A stretch of DNA of 64,000 nt from positions 434,001-498,000 of the forward strand of contig NZ_PYJQ01000009.1 in assembly GCF_003024605.1 (NCBI RefSeq), read 5' to 3'. The position numbers and the translations under genes are program-made. Positions 1 through 8,938 of this stretch are shown piece by piece. Below the pieces are notes generated by a model, which had not been told where the DNA came from, made no database searches, and was given only the letters and a program-made list of their open reading frames with translations. The stretch comes from Rhizobium sp. JAB6 (GTDB lineage: Bacteria; Pseudomonadota; Alphaproteobacteria; Rhizobiales; Rhizobiaceae). How positions within the stretch are numbered: position 1 is the stretch's first letter; each line of letters starts with the position of its first letter.

Positions 1-1
1 G

Positions 2-1096
2 AAAATTCATCGTCTTCTGACAATTTCTACGGCGATGCTCGTCGCTTCGACGGCTATTGCCGCCGCAGAACCGAGCGCCGATCTCATCGCTGCCGCCAAG
101 AAGGAAGGCACGCTGACCACCATCGCCCTGCCCCACAACTGGTGCGGTTATGGCGACCTGATCGCTGCGTTCAAGGCAAAATACGGCATTGAAGTCAACG
201 AACTGAACCCGGATGCCGGTTCGGGCGATGAAGTCGAGGCAATCCGCGCCAACAAGGGCAATACCGGGCCGCAGGCTCCGGACGTGATCGACGTTGGTCT
301 TTCCTTTGGCCCAACCGCCAAGAAGGAAGGCCTGCTGCAGCCTTACAAGGTTTCGACCTGGGATTCGATTCCGGACAGCGCCAAGGATGCCGAAGGTTAT
401 TGGTACGGCGACTACTACGGCGTTCTCTCCTTCGTCATCAACAAGGACGTTGTGAAGAACCCGCCGAAGGATTGGGCTGACCTCCTGAAGCCGGAATATG
501 CAAACACTGTTTCGCTCGCCGGCGACCCGCGCACCTCGAACCAGGCCGTTCAGGCCGTTTACGCCGCTGGCCTTGCAGCCGGCGAAAAGGACGCCACCAA
601 GGTCGGCGCCGCCGGTCTCGACTACTTCGCCAAGCTCAACAAGGCCGGCAACTTCGTTCCGGTCATCGGCAAGTCCGCTTCGCTCGCGCAGGGCGCAACC
701 CCGATCGTCGTTGCTTGGGACTACAATGGCCTGTCCTGGCGCGATAGCCTGAACGGCAACCCGCCGGTCGACGTCACCGTTCCGGCTTCGGGCGTGATCG
801 CAGGCGTCTATGTCCAGGCGATCTCGGCTTTCGCTCCGCATCCGAACGCTGCCAAGCTCTGGATGGAATTCCTTTATTCCGACGAAGGTCAGATCGGCTG
901 GCTGAAGGGCTATTGCCACCCGATCCGCTTCAACGATCTGGCAAAGAACAAGAAGGTCCCGCAGGAACTTCTCGACAAGCTGCCGCCGGCCGCTGCCTAT
1001 GAAAAGGCCGTCTTCCCGACGCTCGAAGAGCAGGATGCCGGCAAGGCCGCCATCACCACCAAGTGGGATTCCGTCGTCGGTTCGAACGTACAGTAA
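2..1096 (+). CDS. ABC transporter periplasmic solute-binding protein (5' end outside window)
   Basis: Extracellular solute-binding protein of the iron/polyamine/phosphonate-like group that delivers ligand to the two permeases and ATPase encoded just downstream. The reading frame is open to the left edge: before the first in-window ATG (35) it reads K-I-H-R-L-L-T-I-S-T-A, so the true start lies at or just before base 1 and the N-terminus is a Sec signal peptide ending near A-I-A-A-A-E. The mature part has the alternating alpha/beta pattern of type-II binding proteins and ends at a TAA at 1096. Ligand is unknown; PotD/AfuA/PhnS-like proteins look similar at this level. Confidence 0.85.
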   Translation, partial: KIHRLLTISTAMLVASTAIAAAEPSADLIAAAKKEGTLTTIALPHNWCGYGDLIAAFKAKYGIEVNELNPDAGSGDEVEAIRANKGNTGPQAPDVIDVGLSFGPTAKKEGLLQPYKVSTWDSIPDSAKDAEGYWYGDYYGVLSFVINKDVVKNPPKDWADLLKPEYANTVSLAGDPRTSNQAVQAVYAAGLAAGEKDATKVGAAGLDYFAKLNKAGNFVPVIGKSASLAQGATPIVVAWDYNGLSWRDSLNGNPPVDVTVPASGVIAGVYVQAISAFAPHPNAAKLWMEFLYSDEGQIGWLKGYCHPIRFNDLAKNKKVPQELLDKLPPAAAYEKAVFPTLEEQDAGKAAITTKWDSVVGSNVQ

Positions 1097-1110
1097 TTTG
1101 ACCTTACACG

Positions 1111-1134
1111 ACCTCCCCGCTCCGGCGGGGAGGT
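1111..1134 (+). terminator. Perfect hairpin between binding-protein and permease genes
   Basis: A perfect 10-bp stem (1111-1120 with 1125-1134) closed by a TCCG loop, followed by a pyrimidine-rich stretch. It sits between the solute-binding protein gene and the first permease gene, where leaky termination or 3'-end protection usually keeps binding protein more abundant than membrane parts. That role is inference from position. Confidence 0.6.
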
Positions 1135-1168
1135 TTCCATTTTTCTGACGCCGCGGATTGGGCCAATC

Positions 1169-2059
1169 ATGAGCATCGCCACAACATCAACGGTCAGTTC
1201 CACTCCCATGATCAACAAGCGTTTGGTTGTCGACTGGCTGGGAATAGCGCCCTTCCTGATCTTCGCGCTGCTGTTTCTGATTCTCCCGACGATCTACCTG
1301 ATCGCCGGCGCTTTTCTGACGCCTGACGGCAGCCTGACGCTGAAGAACATCGGCGATCTGTTCACGCCGACGATCATGAGCGCCTACTTGATCAGTATCA
1401 AAATCTCGGTCGCTTCGGCGCTCGGCGGCGCGATCATCGGTTTTTACCTGGCTTGGGCGCTCGTCCTTGGCGGGCTCCCCACTTGGATCCGTCACGCCTT
1501 CCTGACTTTCTCGGGGGTGGCATCGAATTTCGCCGGCGTGCCGCTGGCCTTCTCGTTCATCGCCACCCTGGGCCGCCAGGGTCTGGTCACGATATTGCTC
1601 GCTCATTTCGGCTTCAACCTCTACGGCACCGGCTTTAACCTGCTGAGCTTCTTCGGCCTGACCATTACCTATATGTACTTCCAGATCCCGCTGATGGTGC
1701 TGATCATTACCCCTGCGCTCGACGGCATGAAGAAGGAATGGCACGAAGCGGCTTCCATTCTCGGCGCTACCAATGGGCAATATTGGCGGATGGTCGCCCT
1801 GCCGATCCTCTGGCCGAGCCTGCTTGGCACGACGCTGCTACTGTTTGCAAATTCGTTCGGCGCCATCGCGACGGCAATTGCACTTACGGGCAGCTCGCTG
1901 AATATCGTTCCGATCGTGCTCTATGCGCAAATCCGCGGCGACGTGCTGCACAATGCCAATCTTGGCTATGCGCTGGCGCTCGGCATGATTGTCATCACCG
2001 GTATTTCGAACGTCATTTATATCTTGATGCGCATGCGCGCTGAACGGTGGCAGAAATGA
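1169..2059 (+). CDS. ABC transporter permease (first of pair)
   Basis: Inner-membrane permease of the PotB/FbpB-like family, 296 residues. About six hydrophobic helices are visible, starting near residue 24 (G-I-A-P-F-L-I-F-A-L-L-F). The cytoplasmic EAA loop is recognisable near residues 193-212 as E-A-A-S-I-L-G-A-T-N-G-Q-Y-W-R, which docks on the ATPase. It follows the binding-protein gene after a hairpin, and its stop overlaps the start of the second permease, so the two are translationally coupled. Substrate is not determined by the sequence. Confidence 0.88.
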   Translation: MSIATTSTVSSTPMINKRLVVDWLGIAPFLIFALLFLILPTIYLIAGAFLTPDGSLTLKNIGDLFTPTIMSAYLISIKISVASALGGAIIGFYLAWALVLGGLPTWIRHAFLTFSGVASNFAGVPLAFSFIATLGRQGLVTILLAHFGFNLYGTGFNLLSFFGLTITYMYFQIPLMVLIITPALDGMKKEWHEAASILGATNGQYWRMVALPILWPSLLGTTLLLFANSFGAIATAIALTGSSLNIVPIVLYAQIRGDVLHNANLGYALALGMIVITGISNVIYILMRMRAERWQK

Positions 2060-2844
2060 AACTGCACAAATTCTTCGCCTGGATCGCCGTTGCCATCGGC
2101 CTCATCTATTTCCTGGTGCCGCTCATCGGTACGCTGGAGTTCTCGCTGCGCATGCGGCGCAACGCTTACAGCTTCGACGCCTATGCCTCCGTTTTTTCGG
2201 ATTTCGGCTTCATAACGGCCTTTGGCTTCTCGATGTTGATGGCGCTTCTGACCATTATCTTCGGCATGCTGCTCGTTGTGCCCACGGCCTATTGGGTGCG
2301 GTTGCGGCTGCCGCAGCTTCGCCCGGTCGTAGAATTCGTCACCTTGATGCCGTTGGTCATTCCGGCCATTGTCATCGTCTTCGGCTATCTGCGGCTCTAT
2401 AATTCGTCGTCGATTCTGCCGCTGACCGGCTATAATTCGACGACGAACATTCTGCTCGTCTGCTCCTATATTGTATTGTCGCTGCCCTATATGTATCGTT
2501 CGGTCGATACGGCGATGCGTACCATTGATGTCGGCACGCTGACGGAGGCCGCCGAAAGCCTTGGTGCAAAATGGACAACCATCATGTTCAAATGCATCTT
2601 TCCAAATGTCATGAGCGGTGTACTTTCCGGAGCGTTCATCACCCTTGCGATCGTCATGGGCGAATTCACCATGGCATCGCTGCTCAACCGTCCGGCATTC
2701 GGGCCTTACATGCAGCTCATGGGCGCAAATAGAGCTTACGAGCCCTCTGCCCTGGCCATCATAGCGCTTGCCGTTACCTGGCTCAGCATGGGCCTGTTGC
2801 AGCTCGTTTCTCGCTTCTCAAAATCCGCTCCGGTCAAGGCGTAA
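2056..2844 (+). CDS. ABC transporter permease (second of pair)
   Basis: Second membrane subunit (PotC-like), 262 residues from the ATG at 2056. That ATG overlaps the upstream TGA as ATGA, so I prefer it to a GTG at 2047. Hydrophobic helices run through the protein, and an EAA-type loop (E-A-A-E-S-L-G-A-K-W) lies near residue 170. It is expected to form a heterodimer with the preceding permease. The ATPase gene follows 11 bases after the stop, which completes a single-operon importer. Confidence 0.88.
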   Translation: MKLHKFFAWIAVAIGLIYFLVPLIGTLEFSLRMRRNAYSFDAYASVFSDFGFITAFGFSMLMALLTIIFGMLLVVPTAYWVRLRLPQLRPVVEFVTLMPLVIPAIVIVFGYLRLYNSSSILPLTGYNSTTNILLVCSYIVLSLPYMYRSVDTAMRTIDVGTLTEAAESLGAKWTTIMFKCIFPNVMSGVLSGAFITLAIVMGEFTMASLLNRPAFGPYMQLMGANRAYEPSALAIIALAVTWLSMGLLQLVSRFSKSAPVKA

Positions 2845-2855
2845 GGCTTCTCACC

Positions 2856-3917
2856 ATGGCTTTTCTCGAACTCACCCACATCAAGAAGTCCTTCGGCGAC
2901 GTTCAGGTCGTCCATGATTTCAATATGCAGATCGAGAAAGGAGAATTCGTCTCCTTCCTCGGCCCGTCGGGTTGCGGCAAGACGACCGTGCTGCGCATGA
3001 TCGCCGGTTTCGAAACCCCGACCGCCGGCACCCTGTCGATCAACGGCAAGGATCAGCGATCGCTGAAGCCGAACCAGCGCAATATCGGCATGGTCTTTCA
3101 AGCCTACGCACTGTTTCCGAACATGACCGTGCATGACAACGTCGCCTTCGGCCTCAAGGTCGCCGGCATGGCGAAGCCCGACATCGACAAGCGCGTCAAG
3201 GAGATGCTGGCTCTCATCAAGCTCGATCATCTCGCCGGCCGCTATTCCTATCAGATGTCCGGGGGCCAGCAGCAGCGCGTGGCGCTCGCCCGCGCCATCG
3301 CCGTCAAGCCGCAGGTCCTCCTGCTCGACGAACCGCTCTCGGCCCTTGATGCCAAGATCCGTATCTCGCTACGCGAAGAAATCCGCGCCATTCAGCAGCA
3401 GCTCGGTATCACCACCGTTTTCGTGACGCACGATCAGGAAGAAGCGCTGTCCATTTCCGATCGCATCGTGGTCATGAATGCAGGCCGCGCCGATCAGATC
3501 GGCACGCCCTTCGAAATCTACAACAAGCCGGCAACCCGTTTCGTCGCGTCGTTCGTCGGCACGCTGAACCTGATCGAAGGCAAGGTCGTCGATCCCGATA
3601 ACAACCGCATCATGATCGGCGATCAGGGTATCACCCTGAAGCAGTCGGTGACGGCCTACAAGCCCGGCGATACCGTATCGCTCGCCCTCCGTCCCGAAGC
3701 CGGCTCGCTGGCGGAATCGGCCAAGGGCGATACCGCTCTGACGGGGGAGGTCTCCTCGGCGCACTTCCTGGGCTCGGTCATCCGCACCCGCATGAATGTC
3801 GCCGGCAACACGATTTCCTTCGACATGTTCAACAGCCCAGGCATGATGCCTCCGAGCGTCGGCGAGAAGGTGACCCTGCGCTTCGCCTCCTCCGACTTGC
3901 TCGTGATTCAGGATTGA
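2856..3917 (+). CDS. ABC transporter ATP-binding protein (PotA/FbpC-like)
   Basis: Cytoplasmic ATPase that powers the importer encoded upstream; 353 residues. Walker A G-P-S-G-C-G-K-T-T is at residues 36-44, the Q-loop near 82, the ABC signature M-S-G-G-Q-Q-Q-R near 134-141, and Walker B V-L-L-L-D-E-P near 154-160 followed by the D-loop S-A-L-D and the H-loop V-T-H-D. The C-terminal ~110 residues fit a TOBE/regulatory domain as in polyamine and iron importers. It is the last gene of the operon, which ends at a strong terminator. Confidence 0.92.
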   Translation: MAFLELTHIKKSFGDVQVVHDFNMQIEKGEFVSFLGPSGCGKTTVLRMIAGFETPTAGTLSINGKDQRSLKPNQRNIGMVFQAYALFPNMTVHDNVAFGLKVAGMAKPDIDKRVKEMLALIKLDHLAGRYSYQMSGGQQQRVALARAIAVKPQVLLLDEPLSALDAKIRISLREEIRAIQQQLGITTVFVTHDQEEALSISDRIVVMNAGRADQIGTPFEIYNKPATRFVASFVGTLNLIEGKVVDPDNNRIMIGDQGITLKQSVTAYKPGDTVSLALRPEAGSLAESAKGDTALTGEVSSAHFLGSVIRTRMNVAGNTISFDMFNSPGMMPPSVGEKVTLRFASSDLLVIQD

Positions 3918-3963
3918 GAAAGGGCTCTGCATCGCAGGGTCATTTTGGAAAATTATTCGCGGA

Positions 3964-3990
3964 CGCCGGGTCACAAGCCCGGCGTTTTTC
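3964..3990 (+). terminator. Rho-independent terminator of the first ABC operon
   Basis: CGCCGGG (3964-3970) pairs perfectly with CCCGGCG (3978-3984) across a 7-nt loop, followed by five T residues. It lies 47 bases after the ATPase stop codon and before the FMN riboswitch, so it separates the two transcription units. Confidence 0.85.
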
Positions 3991-4030
3991 TTTGATTTCC
4001 GTGAGGGAAAGCATCTATAGTCCACATGTT

Positions 4031-4166
4031 CTCAGGGCGGGGTGCAATTCCCCACCGGCGGTATGGGGAGCTTCCTCGAGCCCGCGAGCGCCTTCCGAAC
4101 TTACGGAAGGGTCAGCAGATCCGGTGAGATGCCGGAGCCGACGGTATAGTCCGGATGGAAGAGAGC
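4031..4166 (+). promoter_or_regulatory. FMN riboswitch (RFN element)
   Basis: The conserved RFN core is directly visible: AGGGCGGGGTGCAATTCCCC followed by ACCGGCGGTA in the first helices, AGCCCGCGAGCGCC, then GATCCGGTGAGATGCCGGA, GCCGACGGT and finally AGTCCGGATGGAAGAGAG. It precedes a single lumazine synthase gene by about 95 bases, so FMN would lower expression of that gene. In rhizobia and Brucella this aptamer is known in front of ribH2. Confidence 0.95.
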
Positions 4167-4247
4167 AAGCAGGATCGCACCTCCTCCACGTGAGGGGTGC
4201 CGCGATGCTGCGTGTTCGCCCAAGGGATAATGGAAAATAACCCTTGA

Positions 4248-4733
<486 letters not shown>

Positions 4734-4736
<3 letters not shown>

Positions 4737-4822
4737 AGCAATTCCAGGAAAAAGCGGTTTTCCGTCCGGAAAACAAAGAGATAGAGTATTTTCGCGATTC
4801 GAAGAAAAGCGAAACGGCTCTA
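4734..4822 (+). repeat. Rhizobial intergenic mosaic-type repeat (RIME-like)
   Basis: An 89-base palindromic-type element bounded by the 6-bp inverted repeat TAGAGC / GCTCTA. It contains GAGCAATTCCAGGAAAA, the complementary GGTTTTCCGTCCGGAA and a second imperfect hairpin around GATTCGAAGAAAAGCGAAAC. The GAGCAATTCCAGGAAAA opening is one I recognise from dispersed intergenic mosaic elements of Rhizobium and relatives. Its first bases form the ribH stop codon. Confidence 0.6.
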
Positions 4823-4882
4823 AGCTAAGCATCGTGGAGGCGTGGCATCTGCCCGCCTCCATCTTACCACGGAGAACCGTCA

Positions 4883-5248
4883 GTGACCGTCCTACGCATC
4901 ATCCCAAATCTGCCTGCCGCCGATCCCGATGCAGCCCGCCTTTTCTATCGTGACCTCCTCGGCCTGGAGGTCGTCATGGATCACGGCTGGATTGTGACTT
5001 TCGCCTCCGAGGCGGCAACGGTGCCGCAGATCAGCGTCGCCAGCGAAGGCGGCTCCGGCACCATCGTTCCCGATCTCTCGATCGAGGTTGACGACGTCGA
5101 TACGCTTTATCGCCGCGCGACATCCATGGGCTTCGGCATATTGTACGACCTGACCGACGAACCTTGGGGCGTGCGCCGCTTCTATGTGCGCGATCCTTTC
5201 GGCAAGGTCGTCAATATCCTCTCTCACCGCTCAGGTGGAAACGGGTGA
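4883..5248 (+). CDS. VOC (glyoxalase/bleomycin-resistance fold) family protein
   Basis: A 121-residue single-unit vicinal-oxygen-chelate protein. The typical opening is N-L-P-A-A-D-P-D-A-A-R-L-F-Y, followed by D-L-L-G-L-E-V, and the C-terminal half has E-V-D-D-V-D-T-L-Y-R-R-A and the closing strand R-R-F-Y-V-R-D-P-F-G-K-V-V-N-I. Start is a GTG at 4883 with GGAG about nine bases upstream. The members range from dioxygenases and isomerases to drug-binding proteins, and the sequence does not settle the substrate. It is monocistronic, between a repeat and the convergent GntR gene. Confidence 0.8.
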   Translation: MTVLRIIPNLPAADPDAARLFYRDLLGLEVVMDHGWIVTFASEAATVPQISVASEGGSGTIVPDLSIEVDDVDTLYRRATSMGFGILYDLTDEPWGVRRFYVRDPFGKVVNILSHRSGGNG

Positions 5249-5288
5249 CTCGCTTTAGTGCTGGATATACGCCAGGCCGCTTGACCTG

Positions 5289-6017
5289 TTACCGCAGATC
5301 CACGTTGAAGGTGATCCGCTCCGCCGGCCACATCGACTCCGAATAGGTAATCGGCACGCCGTCCGCATCCACGTCCAGTTTGCGGGTGATGAGCAGCGGT
5401 ACGGATTTCGGTTGCCGCAGGAGCCGTGCCTCTTCCGCCGTCGGCATTCGCGCCTCGATCTCCGTCGATAACCGCTCGTAATCGGTGACACCATAGCTGG
5501 CGAGCGCCGCCGAGATTGTCGGATGCTGTAATCTGGCCTTGTCGAAATCAGGAAATCGCGCGGCTGGATAATAGGAATCGCCCAATTCGACCGGAATACC
5601 ATCGGCGGTCATGAGGCCGCGACGATGGATGACCGGTGCATTCAAGGCCAATTTCAAACAGGCAGCAACGCGCTCCGCTGCCGGCACGATCTCATGAACG
5701 AGCAATTCGCCACCGGGCTCGAAACCTTGTTCGATCAGGTTCTTGGAGAAGCGAGTTCGCTTGGACAAGGAATAGTCCAGCATGCCCCTATGAACGAATG
5801 TCCCTCGCCCCTGCTCGGCGCGGACCAGCCCACGCTGCTCCAAATGCCCCAGCGCCTGACGCACGGTAAAACGGCTGACGCCGAAACGCTGCATCAGTTC
5901 CGGCTCGGTCGGCAATTTCTCTCCAGGCGCGAAAGTCCCAGCGGCAATATCGGCCGCCAGGATTTCACCGATCTGATGCCAGAGGGCGCTGCCGCCCTTG
6001 CGGTCGATCGTCTCCAT
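5289..6017 (-). CDS. GntR-family transcriptional regulator (HutC/UTRA type)
   Basis: DNA-binding repressor with an N-terminal winged helix (residues ~5-75; L-P-T-E-P-E-L-M-Q-R-F-G-V-S-R-F-T-V-R-Q-A) and a C-terminal UTRA ligand domain, the HutC/PhnF-type architecture. I choose the ATG at 6017 because it begins two bases after the stop of the upstream methyltransferase gene; a longer frame to 6035 would overlap it. The coupling to a methyltransferase is unusual for a carbohydrate regulator, and the effector is unknown. A GTCCGG palindrome upstream of the operon (6772-6787) is a candidate binding site. Confidence 0.85.
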   Translation of the reverse strand: METIDRKGGSALWHQIGEILAADIAAGTFAPGEKLPTEPELMQRFGVSRFTVRQALGHLEQRGLVRAEQGRGTFVHRGMLDYSLSKRTRFSKNLIEQGFEPGGELLVHEIVPAAERVAACLKLALNAPVIHRRGLMTADGIPVELGDSYYPAARFPDFDKARLQHPTISAALASYGVTDYERLSTEIEARMPTAEEARLLRQPKSVPLLITRKLDVDADGVPITYSESMWPAERITFNVDLR

Positions 6018-6018
6018 G

Positions 6019-6705
6019 TCAGACGCGCTTCTCAAGCCGGAACAAAAGCTTGTATTCGGCTGGATAGCTCAACGCATCGAGAATGCTTGGATAATATTTG
6101 CGATCCTTGGTTGCGCGCACAAAACCGTTATAGCCGAAACGCTTGACGGAGACATCGAAGCCAGCCGCCGTGAACGCCTCGATATAATCCTGCGGGGACC
6201 GATCCTGCATCGGCGCATTGCTGTTGTTGCCGATAAGCTCGAGCCATTTCGGCCAAAGGGGCATTTCGTTATGGCAACCGGTCACGGCGTAGTAGACGCC
6301 ACCATTGCGCATGGCCTGGAACATCCCTTCGGCATGCTCTTTCAGTTCCGGCAGCAGATAGATCACCTCATAGCTGAAGGCCACGTCGAAACTGTCGGCA
6401 AAAGGTGATAAATCGGTCGTCACATGAAATTGCAGCGGCATATTGCCGACAGCGGCGACAGCAGCAGCCACCGACTCCGAAGCGATATCGATGCCGACGC
6501 CGCGTCGGAACGGCCGCGTGGCATAAAGCAGCCGCAGAAAGCCACCGCGATTGCAGCCGAAGTCCAGGACAGTCTTCGAAGAGAAATCCCGCTCCGGCAC
6601 CGTTTCGATGAAATGCCGCCAATAGGGACTATGCGATTCGGCCATTGCGATGTCACCGTGCGGATCCTTGTGCCACGTGGCGTAAGTCGTTACTGCGTTT
6701 GCCAT
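6019..6705 (-). CDS. Class I SAM-dependent methyltransferase
   Basis: Cytoplasmic methyltransferase of 228 residues. Motif I is V-L-D-F-G-C-N-R-G-G-F-L-R near residue 46, followed by the acidic strand G-V-G-I-D-I-A and a motif IV region F-D-V-A-F-S-Y-E-V. The C-terminal part resembles small-molecule methyltransferases, but the acceptor cannot be named. It is the first gene of a two-gene unit with the GntR regulator; the stop and the next start are separated by one base. Start at 6705 (ATG). Confidence 0.8.
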   Translation of the reverse strand: MANAVTTYATWHKDPHGDIAMAESHSPYWRHFIETVPERDFSSKTVLDFGCNRGGFLRLLYATRPFRRGVGIDIASESVAAAVAAVGNMPLQFHVTTDLSPFADSFDVAFSYEVIYLLPELKEHAEGMFQAMRNGGVYYAVTGCHNEMPLWPKWLELIGNNSNAPMQDRSPQDYIEAFTAAGFDVSVKRFGYNGFVRATKDRKYYPSILDALSYPAEYKLLFRLEKRV

Positions 6706-6771
6706 AATGTGCTCGCTGTTGGAGTGGACTATGCCTCAGATAACGCAGCTTCATGACAGCCCGATGAATTC

Positions 6772-6787
6772 GTCCGGACGACCGGAC
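6772..6787. promoter_or_regulatory. Candidate operator upstream of methyltransferase-gntR
   Basis: Perfect palindrome GTCCGG-ACGA-CCGGAC, 67 bases upstream of the methyltransferase start. GntR/HutC-type regulators bind palindromes with outer GT and AC, so it could be the autoregulatory site. This is inferred from position and symmetry only. Confidence 0.35.
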
Positions 6788-6803
6788 TTATAAAACAAGG
6801 CAA

Positions 6804-6835
6804 ATAAAAAAGGGCTCTGCCGCAACGGAGCCCTT
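6804..6835 (-). terminator. Rho-independent terminator of the sugar ABC operon
   Basis: On the minus strand an 8-bp stem AAGGGCTC/GAGCCCTT (6828-6835 with 6810-6817) is followed by a run of T residues (6805-6810). It lies directly after the ATPase stop codon and ends the five-gene carbohydrate transporter operon. Confidence 0.85.
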
Positions 6836-6856
6836 CTTACAAATGATCTCGATGAG

Positions 6857-7861
6857 TTACGTCCGGATCGCCTTCTCGTTCGCATCGAAACGATGCATCT
6901 GGCTCACATTCGGCGTCGCATAGACCATCTCGTCCGGCTCATATTTATGTTCCCCGAAAAGACGCGCGGTCAGAAGACCGGTGGTCTCGGATTCGAGGTA
7001 GATGATCGTATCGGCACCGAGATGCTCGACATGGATGACCTTTGCTGCCCAAGTGCCCTGATCGCGCGACAACGTGATATGTTCGGGGCGGATGCCGACG
7101 GTCTTGGCACCGTTTTCGCCGAGTCGTTCTGCAGGGATGAAATTCATCTGCGGCGAGCCGATGAAGCCTGCAACGAAGGTGTTGGCCGGGCGGTTATAAA
7201 GCTCCATCGGCGAACCGATCTGCTCGATCGCACCGGCATTGAGCACGACGATCTTATCGGCAAGCGTCATCGCCTCGACCTGGTCGTGGGTGACGTAGAT
7301 CATCGTCGCCTTCAGGCTGCGGTGGAGGCGGGCAATTTCCAGACGCGTCTGCACGCGCAATGCGGCATCGAGGTTCGACAGCGGCTCGTCGAAGAGGAAA
7401 AGCTCGGGCTCGCGAACGATGGCGCGGCCGATGGCGACGCGCTGGCGCTGGCCACCGGAAAGCTCGGATGGGCGGCGAGCCAGATAAGGCGCAAGCGAGA
7501 GCATACCGGACGCCTTCTCGACACGGCTGTCGATTTCGGCCTTCGCCGTGCCGGCCTGCTTGAGGCCCAGACCCATATTGTCCTTGACGGTCAGATGCGG
7601 ATAGAGCGCATAGGACTGGAAGACCATCGAGATTCCGCGCTTGGCAGGCGGCGTCACGGTCACATCCTGGCCGTTGATCAGCACGGCACCGGAGGTCACG
7701 TCTTCGAGGCCGGCAATACTGCGCAGAAGGGTCGATTTGCCGCAGCCCGACGGACCGACGAAGATGACGAACTCACCATCCTTCACCTCGAGGTCGATGC
7801 CCTTCAGCACATCATGCGATCCATAGGCCTTGCGGATGGATTTCAGTTGAAGCGATCCCAC
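6857..7861 (-). CDS. Sugar ABC transporter ATP-binding protein (UgpC/MsmK-like)
   Basis: ATPase of a carbohydrate importer, 334 residues. Walker [10 protein letters not shown] is at residues 36-44, signature L-S-G-G-Q-R-Q-R near 134, Walker [13 protein letters not shown] near 154, and the H-loop V-T-H-D. The C-terminal domain is of the MalK/UgpC OB-fold type (V-G-I-R-P-E-H-I). It is the last gene of the operon, 12 bases after the dehydrogenase gene. In many rhizobial sugar operons one such ATPase serves the adjacent CUT1 permeases. Confidence 0.92.
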   Translation of the reverse strand: MGSLQLKSIRKAYGSHDVLKGIDLEVKDGEFVIFVGPSGCGKSTLLRSIAGLEDVTSGAVLINGQDVTVTPPAKRGISMVFQSYALYPHLTVKDNMGLGLKQAGTAKAEIDSRVEKASGMLSLAPYLARRPSELSGGQRQRVAIGRAIVREPELFLFDEPLSNLDAALRVQTRLEIARLHRSLKATMIYVTHDQVEAMTLADKIVVLNAGAIEQIGSPMELYNRPANTFVAGFIGSPQMNFIPAERLGENGAKTVGIRPEHITLSRDQGTWAAKVIHVEHLGADTIIYLESETTGLLTARLFGEHKYEPDEMVYATPNVSQMHRFDANEKAIRT

Positions 7862-7873
7862 AGTCTCTAGTCC

Positions 7874-8938
7874 TTATAGATAAACAGGCTTGCCGGTGCG
7901 CACGCTCTCATCAGCGGCAAGGCATATGCGCAGCGATTGAACGGCGTCGGCCATATGGCGATTGAGGTCGAGATCCTCACGAATGGCCTTCAGCATGAAG
8001 GCTTGCTCGAAGTCGCAGAGCTCCTGATGGCCTGGCTCGCCATCCATGTGCAGGTCTTGATCAGGCCGGATGAATTGACCGTTCTGCCCTGTCTCGGCGC
8101 TATGCAGCCGAATGACCGATGTCTTCGTGTGCATATCGATATCGTCGGATTTGGCATTCTGATCCATGACGATCGAGACCGATCCGTTCGGCGACATCAC
8201 ATCCTTCACGAAGAAGGCTGTTTCCGAAATCATCGGACCCCAACCAGCCTCGTACCAGCCGACCGAACCGTCCTCGAAGATCACCTGCAGGTGGCCGTAA
8301 TTGTACATGTCCGGCTTGACCTCCTGCGACAGCCGCAGGCCCATGCCGCGCACCTCGACGGGCCGGGCATCGGTGATCTGGCACATGACGTCGACATAAT
8401 GTACGCCGCAATCGACGATCGGCGAGGTCGTGCGCATCAACGCTTTATGTGTTTCCCAGGTCGGGCCACTCGATTGCTGATTGAGGTTCATACGGAATAC
8501 ATACGGACCACCGAGCTTGCGCGCCTCCGCAATCAGCCGCATCCACGAGGGATGGTGGCGCAATATATAGCCGATTGCCAGCTTCTTCCCCGCCTTCTTC
8601 GCGGCCGCAACGACGCGCTCGGCATCTTCGACTGTCGTTGCCAACGGCTTCTCCACGAAGACATGGCAACCCGCTTCGAAAGCCAGGACGGCGAAATCGG
8701 CGTGGCTGTCGGAATAGGTATTGATCGAGCAGAGATCCGGTTTCAGCTCCCTCAATGCGGCCTCGAAATCCGGATGGATCGTATATCCCCGCAACTCCTC
8801 GGGGAGTTCCGGCCTTGAGCGATTGACGAGGCCGACGATCTCGAAGCCGGGATTATTGTGGTAGGCCAGCGCATGGCTGCGACCCATGTTGCCAAGGCCT
8901 GCAACAAGAACGCGTATCGGCTTTTCGGATGGGCTCAC
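7874..8938 (-). CDS. Gfo/Idh/MocA family oxidoreductase
   Basis: NAD(P)-dependent sugar or inositol dehydrogenase-like protein, 354 residues. The Rossmann motif V-A-G-L-G-N-M-G is near residue 11 and the family motif E-K-P-L-A-T-T near residue 93 holds the conserved lysine. The start is the GTG at 8938, whose last bases form the TGA of the permease gene (GTGA overlap); the frame continues far upstream but that part is not coding. Being inside a CUT1 transporter operon, it probably oxidises the imported sugar or a derivative. The substrate is not identifiable. Confidence 0.88.
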   Translation of the reverse strand: MSPSEKPIRVLVAGLGNMGRSHALAYHNNPGFEIVGLVNRSRPELPEELRGYTIHPDFEAALRELKPDLCSINTYSDSHADFAVLAFEAGCHVFVEKPLATTVEDAERVVAAAKKAGKKLAIGYILRHHPSWMRLIAEARKLGGPYVFRMNLNQQSSGPTWETHKALMRTTSPIVDCGVHYVDVMCQITDARPVEVRGMGLRLSQEVKPDMYNYGHLQVIFEDGSVGWYEAGWGPMISETAFFVKDVMSPNGSVSIVMDQNAKSDDIDMHTKTSVIRLHSAETGQNGQFIRPDQDLHMDGEPGHQELCDFEQAFMLKAIREDLDLNRHMADAVQSLRICLAADESVRTGKPVYL

